Shown piece by piece: positions 31,035 through 41,700 of a DNA stretch of 64,000 nt. The notes beneath the pieces were generated by a model. The model was not told the DNA's origin and made no database searches. It saw nothing but the letters and a program-made list of their open reading frames with translations. The stretch's first letter is position 1. Each line of letters begins with the position of its first letter. Where the stretch lies: positions 49,689,898 to 49,753,897 of the forward strand of contig NC_135212.1 in assembly GCF_052324685.1 (NCBI RefSeq). Direction: 5' to 3'. Origin of the DNA: Brachyhypopomus gauderio. Taxonomy: Eukaryota; Chordata; Actinopteri; Gymnotiformes; Hypopomidae. The translations under genes were made by a program, and so were the position numbers.

Positions 31035-34000
31035 TTAAAGAAAGCAACACCGACGAAGGTGGGATTCGAACCCACGCATGCAAAGCACAATGGATTAGCA
31101 GTCCATCGCCTTAACCTCTCGGCCACCTCGTCAATTATGGTTGTGTGTCGATTGTGATTTCAAAGATGCAAACACTTTCACAGCACAAAAGCAGGCTTGT
31201 CTGACTTGTGGGTCCTGCACTTACATCAGGAGACACGATTGTCAGAAATTAAAAAAAGCAACACCGACGAAGGTGGGATTCGAACCCACGCGTGCAAAGC
31301 ACAATGGATTAGCAGTCCATCGCCTTAACCTCTCGGCCACCTCGTCGTTTGTGGTTGTGTGTCGATAGCAATTTCAAAGAAGCAAGCACTTTCACAGCAC
31401 AAAAGAAGGCCTTTCTGACTTGTGGGTCCTGTAGTTACAGCAGGAGACACGATTGTCAGAAATTAAAGAAAGCAACACCGACGAAGGTGGGATTCGAACC
31501 CACAAGTGCTATGCATAATGGATTAGCAGTCCATCGCCTTACCCTCTCGGCCACCTTGTCGTTTGTGGTTGTGTGTCGATTGCGATTTCAAAGATGCAAA
31601 CACTTTCACAGCACAAAAGAAGGCTTATCTGACTTGTGGGTCCTGCACTTACACCAGGAGACACAATTGTCAGAAATTAAAGAAAGCAACACCGACGAAG
31701 GTGGGATTCGAACCCACGCGTGCTATGCACAATGGATTAGCAGTCCATCGCCTTAACCTCTCGGCCACCTCGTCGTGTGTGGTTGTGTGTCGATAGCAAT
31801 TTCAAAGAAGCAAACACTTTCACAGCACAAAAGAAGGCTTTTCTGACTTGTGGGTCCTGTAGTTACAGCAGGAGACACGATTGTCAGAAATTAAAGAAAG
31901 CAACACCGACGAAGGTGGGATTCGAACACACACGTGCTATGCATAATGGATTAGCAGTCCATCGCCTTAATCTATCGGCCACCTTGTCGTTTGTGCTTGT
32001 GTGTCGATTGCGATTTCAAAGATGCAAACACTTTCACAGCACAAAAGCAGCCGTATATTACTTGTGGGTCCTGCACTTACAACAGGAGACACGATTGTCA
32101 GAAATTAAAGAAAGCAACACCGACGAAGGTGGGATTCTAACCCACGCGTGCTATGCACAATGGATTAGCAGTCCATCGCCTTAACCTCTCGGCCACCTCG
32201 TCGTTTGTGGTTGTGTGTCGATAGCAATTTCAAAGAAGCAAACACTTTCACAGCACAAAAGCAGCCGTATATGACTTGTTGGTCCTGCACTTACAACAGG
32301 AGACACGATTGTCAGAAATTAAAGAAAGCAACACCGACGAAGGTGGGATTCGAACCCACGCGTGCTATGCACAATGGATTAGCAGTCCATCGCCTTAACC
32401 TCTCGGCCACCTCGTCAATTATGGTTGTGTGTCGATTGCGATTTCAAAGATGCAAACACTTTCACAACACAAAAGCAGGCTTGTCTGACTTGTGGGTCCT
32501 GCACTTACATCAGGAGACACGATTGTCAGAAATTAAAAAAAGCAACACCGACGAAGGTGGGATTCGAACCCACACGTGCAAAGCACAATGGATTAGCAGT
32601 CCATCGCCTTAACCTCTCGGCCACCTCGTCAATTATGGTTGTGTGTCGATTGTGATTTCAAAGATGCAAACACTTTCACAGCACAAAAGCAGGCTTGTCT
32701 GACTTGTGGGTCCTGCACTTACATCAGGAGACACGATTGTCAGAAATTAAAAAAAGCAACACCGACGAAGGTGGGATTCGAACCCACGCGTGCAAAGCAC
32801 AATGGATTAGCAGTCCATCGCCTTAACCTCTCGGCCACCTCGTCGTTTGTGGTTGTGTGTCGATAGCAATTTCAAAGAAGCAAGCACTTTCACAGCACAA
32901 AAGAAGGCCTTTCTGACTTGTGGGTCCTGTAGTTACAGCAGGAGACACGATTGTCAGAAATTAAAGAAAGCAACACCGACGAAGGTGGGATTCGAACCCA
33001 CAAGTGCTATGCATAATGGATTAGCAGTCCATCGCCTTACCCTCTCGGCCACCTTGTCGTTTGTGGTTGTGTGTCGATTGCGATTTCAAAGATGCAAACA
33101 CTTTCACAGCACAAAAGAAGGCTTATCTGACTTGTGGGTCCTGCACTTACACCAGGAGACACGATTGTCAGAAATTAAAGAAAGCAACACCGACAAAGGT
33201 GGGATTCGAACCCACGCGTGCTATGCACAATGGATTAGCAGTCCATCGCCTTAACCTCTCGGCCACCTCGTCGTGTGTGGTTGTGTGTCGATAGCAATTT
33301 CAAAGAAGCAAACACTTTCACAGCACAAAAGAAGGCTTTTCTAACTTGTGGGTCCTGTAGTTACAGCAGGAGACACGATTGTCAGAAATTAAAGAAAGCA
33401 ACACCGACGAAGGTGGGATTCGAACACACACGTGCTATGCATAATGGATTAGCAGTCCATCGCCTTAATCTATCGGCCACCTTGTCGTTTGTGCTTGTGT
33501 GTCGATTGCGATTTCAAAGATGCAAACACTTTCACAGCACAAAAGCAGCCGTATATTACTTGTGGGTCCTGCACTTACAACAGGAGACACGATTGTCAGA
33601 AATTAAAGAAAGCAACACCGACGAAGGTGGGATTCTAACCCACGCGTGCTATGCACAATGGATTAGCAGTCCATCGCCTTAACCTCTCGGCCACCTCATC
33701 GTTTGTGGTTGTGTGTCGATAGCAATTTCAAAGAAGCAAACACTTTCACAGCACAAAAGAAGGCTTTTCTGACTTGTGGGTCCTGTAGTTACAGCAGGAG
33801 ACACGATTGTCAGAAATTAAAGAAAGCAACACCGACGGAGGTGGGATTCGAACACACACGTGCTATGCATAATGGATTAGCAGTCCATCGCCTTAATCTA
33901 TCCGCCACCTTGTCGTTTGTGCTTGTGTGTCGATTGCGATTTCAAAGATGCAAACACTTTCACAGCACAAAAGCAGCCGTATCTGACTTGTGGGTACTGC

Positions 34001-34248
34001 ACTTACACCAGGAGACATGATTGTCAGAAATTAAAGAAAGCAACACCGACGAAGGTGGGATTCGAACCCACGCGTGCTATGCACAATGGATTAGCAGTCC
34101 ATCGCCTTAACCTCTCGGCCACCTCGTCAATTACGGTTGTGTGTCGATTGCGATTTCAAAGATGCAAATACTTTCACAGCACAAAAGGAGGCGTATCTGA
34201 CTTGTGGGTCCTGCTCTTATATCAGGAGACACGATTGTCAGAAATTAA
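31035..34248 (-). repeat. Block 2 of the tRNA-Ser(GCT) array, exactly 15 monomers between the two transposons
   Basis: From the right TTAA of copy 1 through the left TTAA of copy 2. tRNA-like genes start at 31051 and every 214 bp to 34047. Classes in order: TTT-loop, TTT-loop, class 6, consensus, class 5b, class 4, consensus, TTT-loop, TTT-loop, class 6, consensus, class 5b, class 4, class 5, consensus. The first unit after the element has cgcatg, while the equivalent unit after copy 2 has cgcgtg. Confidence 0.96.
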
Positions 34249-34263
34249 CCCTCCTGTCGTGTT
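34249..34263 (+). repeat. 5' terminal inverted repeat, element copy 2
   Basis: Identical to the 5' end of copy 1 and paired with 37509-37523. Confidence 0.8.
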
Positions 34264-35335
34264 CGGGTCAAATCTGACCGATTTACAACTTAAACCGCTC
34301 ATAAATATTGTGTTTTACATCTGATTGCTGCAAGGCCTTATGCCATCCTCCACACTATGCACTGGAACATATAAAAGTGATGATCATCTTTTTCATTGAA
34401 TTTTGAGTGTTTTAAACCAACGTTTTACATCTGTGTTGTTGCCGGTCAAATGTGACCGTCACAGGAAATGAATGGGTATTCAGAATATATTCATCTATCA
34501 GATAGAAAACATCCCCATACAAACTCTCACACACACACACCTACACACACACACACTGGCACCAGGCCATCCAGGCCTGTCCTTTGTTATGTATATGCAG
34601 CCATCTCCAGGTAGACGGGGAGGGGGGTGATAGTGGGAACTGTGTAGATCCATTGACTCAGATGGAGAAGAAAAAACCCTGGTCTCCCCTTGGGTTAGGA
34701 GTGCCTCGGTGGTGGATGGGTGTGTATGTGTTGGAACATATATTCAATAATATATTCATAAGTGTGTTGCACATATGAGATATAGTGGCACATATAGTGG
34801 CAGTTTTTCAAAAGACAAAAACTATTTCAAATAAGGTAAAACAAACCAGAGCTATTTGGGCTAATGAATATGCTACTTTCTGCAGTGTGAGATTTCCTAA
34901 ATTTCCTCTTTTTGTTTACTGGTTATGGCTGTTGTGTTTTTTTCACATTATTTCAACCTTTCACTAATCAAATCTCAAACATATCCTGTCTCATGAGGCA
35001 GCCAAAGGTGTGTATTGAAAGGTGTGTCAACAGCAACCACCCACAGCTGACACATGCCTCATTTTACATAACACTGGAGGTAAGAAGGGCTTATCACACC
35101 TGCCAAGAGAGCAAGAGATCCTGTCATTTGAAATAAGTTGGGAGTCTAGTAGGGAGTCTGTCAAAAGAAGGGGGCTTGGTAGTTCTAGCTAGACAGTTGT
35201 CTGGTATGTGAACCCATCTCTTTCCCATGCTTTTGTGCCTATCCCCCACGTGAACCACACCTTCCAGACTACCTCTCCCCCCCTCACATATTTATAGCTT
35301 GATGTTTGCCTTGCACTCCTTTTACTCTGAGCACA

Positions 35336-37178
35336 ATGAGTAGGCGACTGACCAAGAGGTTTTCTGTTGAAGAGGTTCTGGTCCAGGTTTTTGGACATGA
35401 TGAAGAGGGCAATGAAATTCAACCAGAGATAGAGGAGGATGTCTCGGAGGTGGAAGACAACATGGATATAGATCTAGACTTGGAGGAGACTGACGAGTCA
35501 ACAGATGGAGAGGGAGAAGCACTTGAACAGGCACCTGAGGAGAGATTTCAGTCCAAGAGTGGACACCTGCTCTGGTCTTCATCCCCCCAGGACAGAAGAT
35601 GTAGAACGGGAGTCGAAAACATCATAAAGATGACGCCAGGGCCAACACGGTATGCAACATCTCGTGTGGATGACATCAAGTCCAGCTTCCAACTCTTTTT
35701 ACCAGAGTCTATTGAGGGAATTATACTAGAGATGACTAACCTAGAGGGGAAGCGTGTGTTTGGCGACACCTGGGGAGAAATTGACCAGGTAGACCTTCAA
35801 GCCTACATAGGTTTGCTGATTTTAGCCGGAGTGTATCGCTCAAACCATGAATCTACTAAAGGTCTGTGGGATGCAGAGGATGGTAGGCCTGTATTCCGGG
35901 CAACCATGTCCTTACAGCAATTTCATATCCTTTCAAGAATTATTCGATTTGATAACAGAGATACACGACCCGTCCGCTGGCGAAATGACAAACTGGCTGC
36001 CATCAGGAAAATTTGGGACAGGTGGGTGGAGCGGCTACCACTAATGTACAATCCAGGCCCAGAGGTGACCGTTGATGAGCGCCTGGTTCCCTTCAGAGGT
36101 CGCTGTTCTTTCAAAGTGTACATTCCAAGCAAACCAGGCAAATACGGAATAAAGATCTGGGCAGCCTGTGATGCCAGGAGCAGCTATGCCTGGAATATGC
36201 AGGTATACCTGGGTAAAGACAGTACTGGAAGGGCTGAAAAAAACCAGGGCATGCGTGTTGTGCTGGACATGACAACCGGTCTCCAAGGACATAATATCAC
36301 ATGCGACAATTTCTTCACATCGCATGCTCTTGGCCAGGAGCTGCTGAAGAGAAAGCTCACCATGGTAGGGACAGTGAGGAAGAACAAGCCTGAACTTCCC
36401 CCTGCACTGGTATTGACCAGAGGAAGAGACACACTGTCATCTAAATTTGCTTTCACTGACACACACACTGTTGTGTCATATGTGCCCAAGAAAAATAAAA
36501 ATGTGATCCTGATGAGCACGCTACATAAAGATGCTGCTGTCAGCACCACAGAGGACAAGAAACCTCTTATCATCCAGGACTACAATAAGAACAAAGGAGG
36601 AGTGGACTGCCTTGATAAGGTAATGCAAAGTTTCATCCATCATGTATTTTATTTTAATTTATGTGAATCATAGCATTTTGTGTATGACAGATTCAATATT
36701 GTTCCCAATCACTTATTTATTGTTCCTTTTATTGCAGCTTACTGGTACATACACCTGCAAGCGGATGACAGCTCGCTGGCCTGTGGCACTGTTCCACAAC
36801 ATGCTTGATGTGTCTGCGTTCAACGCATATGTGGTGTGGACAGCTATCAACCCAACCTGGAACCAGGGGAAGAGTTACAAGAGGAGACTTTTCCTAGCAG
36901 AGCTGGGAAAAGCTTTGGTGACTCCTCTTATTCAAAGGCGCCAGTACATCCCCCGCACACCAGCCTCTGCCAGTCTGGTAAGGAGTCTGCAAGCCACAGC
37001 CCCAGCCCCAGCCCCAGCCCTGGCTGCTCTCCCCCAACAAGGGCATGGACAGAAAAGGAAGCGCTGTGGGCTCTGTGTCCCTAGAGACAACAAGTCAAGC
37101 CTGAGATGCAGCAAATGTTATGCCTATGTTTGCAAGGCCCACTCTGATCTGAGTGTGACATGCCACTCATGTGCATGA
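35336..37178 (+). CDS. PGBD4-like piggyBac transposase, copy 2 (two exons, 574 aa)
   Basis: Exon 1 is 35336-36619, intron 36620-36737, exon 2 36738-37178. Both exons translate to the same protein as copy 1, with the same catalytic aspartates (247, 324, 424) and C5HC2 zinc domain. Two intact, identical copies 6.5 kb apart mean that the duplication is too young for mutations to have gathered in the coding region, or that the copies are kept alike by exchange. Either copy could supply transposase to both sets of ends. Confidence 0.93.
36620..36737 (+). other. Intron of the transposase gene, copy 2 (118 bp)
   Basis: Same GT-AG borders, polypyrimidine tract and in-frame stop (36671-36673) as in copy 1. 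Confidence 0.85.
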
Positions 37179-37194
37179 ATTCACATGCGCGTGT

Positions 37195-37195
<1 letters not shown>

Positions 37196-37250
<55 letters not shown>
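37196..37250 (+). repeat. CA microsatellite, element copy 2
   Basis: CA tract ending in one caaacacac interruption. It is the shorter allele of the tract at 30701-30761. Confidence 0.9.
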
Positions 37251-37407
37251 CGTGTTGAGTTTGGTTTTTTTTTTTTTTTTTTTTCTTCATTACATGTTCC
37301 TTTTGTAATATATTTTCAGTGCATTTGTATTTTCTCTAGATATTTTATGTGTAATTCTATAAATTCGTGTTAACTATCTGATATGTTGTTAACAGTGAAA
37401 AGTGTTT

Positions 37408-37422
37408 AATAAAACCAATAAA
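37408..37422 (+). terminator. Overlapping poly(A) signals of the transposase mRNA, copy 2
   Basis: AATAAA at 37408-37413 and 37417-37422, as in copy 1. Confidence 0.7.
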
Positions 37423-37508
37423 TTTGGTGGTGAATTTTTTTTTTTTTTGTGTGTTAAAACAGACCGGTCTTTGTAGACCGGGAACACTACAGTAAGAAAC
37501 GTAAGGTC

Positions 37509-37523
37509 AACAAAACCGAAGGG
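37509..37523 (-). repeat. 3' terminal inverted repeat, element copy 2
   Basis: Identical to the 3' end of copy 1, with the A4 run at 37512-37515. Confidence 0.8.
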
Positions 37524-38799
37524 TTAAAGAAAGCAACACCGACGAAGGTGGGATTCGAACCCACGCGTGCAAAGCACAATGGATTAGCAGTCCATCGCCT
37601 TAACCTCTCGGCCACCTCGTCAATTATGGTTGTGTGTCGATTGTGATTTCAAAGATGCAAACACTTTCACAGCACAAAAGCAGGCTTGTCTGACTTGTGG
37701 GTCCTGCACTTACATCAGGAGACACGATTGTCAGAAATTAAAAAAAGCAACACCGACGAAGGTGGGATTCGAACCCACGCGTGCAAAGCACAATGGATTA
37801 GCAGTCCATCGCCTTAACCTCTCGGCCACCTCGTCGTTTGTGGTTGTGTGTCGATAGCAATTTCAAAGAAGCAAGCACTTTCACAGCACAAAAGAAGGCC
37901 TTTCTGACTTGTGGGTCCTGTAGTTACAGCAGGAGACACGATTGTCAGAAATTAAAGAAAGCAACACCGACGAAGGTGGGATTCGAACCCACAAGTGCTA
38001 TGCATAATGGATTAGCAGTCCATCGCCTTACCCTCTCGGCCACCTTGTCGTTTGTGGTTGTGTGTCGATTGCGATTTCAAAGATGCAAACACTTTCACAG
38101 CACAAAAGAAGGCTTATCTGACTTGTGGGTCCTGCACTTACACCAGGAGACACAATTGTCAGAAATTAAAGAAAGCAACACCGACGAAGGTGGGATTCGA
38201 ACCCACGCGTGCTATGCACAATGGATTAGCAGTCCATCGCCTTAACCTCTCGGCCACCTCGTCGTGTGTGGTTGTGTGTCGATAGCAATTTCAAAGAAGC
38301 AAACACTTTCACAGCACAAAAGAAGGCTTTTCTGACTTGTGGGTCCTGTAGTTACAGCAGGAGACACGATTGTCAGAAATTAAAGAAAGCAACACCGACG
38401 AAGGTGGGATTCGAACACACACGTGCTATGCATAATGGATTAGCAGTCCATCGCCTTAATCTATCGGCCACCTTGTCGTTTGTGCTTGTGTGTCGATTGC
38501 GATTTCAAAGATGCAAACACTTTCACAGCACAAAAGCAGCCGTATATGACTTGTGGGTCCTGCACTTACAACAGGAGACACGATTGTCAGAAATTAAAGA
38601 AAGCAACACCGACGAAGGTGGGATTCGAACCCACGCATGCTATGCACAATGGATTAGCAGTCCATCGCCTTAACCTCTCGGCCACCTCGTTGTTTGTGGT
38701 GGTGTGTTGATTGCGATTTCAAAGATGCAAACACTTTCACAGCACAAAAGGAGGCTTGTCTGACTTGTGGGTCCTGCACTTACATCAGGAGACACGATT

Positions 38800-41700
38800 G
38801 TCAGAAATTAAAAAAAGCAACACCGACGAAGGTGGGATTCGAACACACGCGTGCTATGCACAATGGATTAGCAGTCCATCGCCTTAACCTCTCGGCCACC
38901 TCGTCGTGTGTGGTTGTGTGTCGATAGCAATTTCAAAGAAGCAAACACTTTCACAGCACAAAAGAAGGCTTTTCTGACTTGTGGGTCCTGTAGTTACAGC
39001 AGGAGACACAATTGTCAGAAATTAAAGAAAGCAACACCGACGAAGGTGGGATTCGAACACACACGTGCTATGCATAATGGATTAGCAGTCCATCGCCTTA
39101 ATCTATCGGCCACCTTGTCGTTTGTGCTTGTGTGTCGATTGCGATTTCAAAGATGCAAACACTTTCACAGCACAAAAGCAGCCGTATATGACTTGTGGGT
39201 CCTGCACTTACAACAGGAGACACGATTGTCAGAAATTAAAGAAAGCAACACCGACGAAGGTGGGATTCTAATCCACGCGTGCTATGCACAATGGATTAGC
39301 AGTCCATCCCCTTAACCTCTCGGCCACCTCGTCGTTTGTGGTTGTGTGTCAATTGCGATTTCAAAGATGCAAACACTTTCACAGCACAAAAGGAGGCTTA
39401 TCTGACTTGTGGGTCCTGCACTTATATCAGGAGACACGATTGTCAGAAATTAAAGAAAGCAACACCGACGAAGGTGGGATTCGAACCCACGCGTGCTATG
39501 CACAATGGATTAGCAGTCCATCGCCTTAACCTCTCGGCCACCTCGTCGTTTGTGGTTGTGTGTCGATAGCAATTTCAAAGAAGCAAACACTTTCACAGCA
39601 CAAAAGCAGCCGTATATGACTTGTTGGTCCTGCACTTACAAGAGGAGACACGATTGTCAGAAATTAAAGAAAGCAACACCGACGAAGGTGGGATTCGAAC
39701 CCACGCGTGCTATGCACAATGGATTAGCAGTCCATCCCCTTAACCTCTTGGCCACCTCGTCGTTTGTGGTTGTGTGTCGATTGCGATTTCAAAGATGCAA
39801 ACACTTTCACAGCACAAAAGGAGGCTTATCTGACTTGTGGGTCCTGCACTTATATCAGGAGACACGATTGTCAGAAATTAAAGAAAGCAACACCGACGAA
39901 GGTGGGATTCAAACCCACGCGTGCTATGCACAATGGATTAGCAGTCCATCGCCTTAACCTCTCTGCCACCTCGTCAATTACAGTTGTGTGTCGATTGCGA
40001 TTTCAAAGATGCAAACACTTTCACAGCACAAAAGGAGGCTTATCTGACTTGTGGGTCCTGCACTTATATCAGGAGACACGATTGTCAGAAATTAAAGAAA
40101 GCAACACCGACGAAGGTGGGATTCGAACCCACGCGTGCTATGCACAATGGATTAGCAGTCCATCGCCTTAACCTCTCGGCCACCTCGTCAATTACAGTTG
40201 TGTGTCGATTGCGATTTCAAAGATGCAAACACTATCACAGCACAAAAGGAGGCTTATCTGACTTGTGGGTCCTGCACTTATATCAGGAGACACGATTGTC
40301 AGAAATTAAAGAAAGCAACACCGACGAAGGTGGGATTCGAACCCACGCGTGCTATGCACAATGGATTAGCAGTCCATCGCCTTAACCTCTCGGCCACCTC
40401 GTCAATTACAGTTGTGAGTCGATTGCGATTTCAAAGATGCAAACACTTTCACAGCACAAAAGGAGGCTTATCTGACTTGTGGGTCCTGCACTTACTTCAG
40501 GAGACAAGATTGTCAGAAATTAAAGAAAACAACACCGACGAATGTGGTATTCAAACCCACGCGTGCAAAGCACAATGGATTAGCAGTCCATCGCCTTAAC
40601 CTCTTGGCTACCTCGTCGCTTGTGGTTTTGTGTCGATTGCGATTTCAAAGATGCAAACACTTTCACAGCACAAAAGCAGCCGAATCTGACTTGTGGGTCC
40701 TGCACTTACACCAGGAGACACGATTGTCAGAAATTAAAAAAAGCAACACCGACGAAGGTGGGATTCAAACACACGCGTGCTATGCACAATGGATTAGCAG
40801 TCCATCGCCTTAACCTCTCGGCCACCTCGTCAATTATGGTTGTGTGTCGATTGCGATTTCAAAGATGCAAACACTTTCACAACACAAAAGCAGGCTTGTC
40901 TGACTTGTGGGTCCTGCACTTACATCAGGAGACACGATTGTCAGAAATTAAAAAAAGCAACACCGACGAAGGTGGGACTCGAACCCACGCGTGCAAAGCA
41001 CAATGGTTAAGCAGTCCATCGCCTTAACCTCTCGGCCACCTCGTCAATTACAGTTGTGTGTCGATTGCGATTTCAAAGATGCAAACACTATCACAGCACA
41101 AAAGGAGGCTTATCTGACTTGTGGGTCCTGCACTTATATCAGGAGACACGATTGTCAGAAATTAAAGAAAGCAACACCGACGAAGGTGGGATTCGAACCC
41201 ACGCGTGCTATGCACAATGGATTAGCAGTCCATCGCCTTAACCTCTCGGCCACCTCGTCAATTACAGTTGTGAGTCGATTGCGATTTCAAAGATGCAAAC
41301 ACTTTCACAGCACAAAAGGAGGCTTATCTGACTTGTGGGTCCTGCACTTACTTCAGGAGACAAGATTGTCAGAAATTAAAGAAAACAACACCGACGAATG
41401 TGGTATTCAAACCCACGCGTGCAAAGCACAATGGATTAGCAGTCCATCGCCTTAACCTCTTGGCTACCTCGTCGCTTGTGGTTTTGTGTCGATTGCGATT
41501 TCAAAGATGCAAACACTTTCACAGCACAAAAGCAGCCGAATCTGACTTGTGGGTCCTGCACTTACACCAGGAGACACGATTGTCAGAAATTAAAAAAAGC
41601 AACACCGACGAAGGTGGGATTCAAACACACGCGTGCTATGCACAATGGATTAGCAGTCCATCGCCTTAACCTCTCGGCCACCTCGTCAATTATGGTTGTG

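Larger units (their letters stand above)
34249..37523 (+). mobile_element. piggyBac-type DNA transposon, copy 2 (3,275 bp), near-identical to copy 1
   Basis: Same orientation, same TTAA in the same monomer position (34245-34248 and 37524-37527), same ends. Differences I saw against copy 1 are the CA tract, 6 bp shorter, and one base at 37382 (T against G at 30893). Flanking monomers are also copies of those flanking copy 1, so the element was duplicated with the array. Gene-free parts hold the same features as in copy 1: 34249-35335 palindromes and CA tract; 37179-37523 CA tract, T20, poly(A) signals and third palindrome. Confidence 0.95.
25640..38540. repeat. Tandem duplication of 6,495 bp carrying the transposon plus 15 monomers
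   Basis: Copy 1 runs from about 25640 to about 32135, copy 2 from there to about 38540. Monomer classes at 25840-27552 reappear in order at 32335-34047, then the element, then the same first four units after it. The offset is 6,495 bp up to the CA repeat and 6,489 bp after it, because copy 2 has a CA tract 6 bp shorter. Confidence 0.9.

Noticed and set aside
34249-37523. Copy 2 as an independent second transposition
   Set aside because: Same TTAA, same monomer position and orientation, flanking variant order duplicated, and spacing equal to the element plus 15 monomers. Duplication of the region explains all of this.
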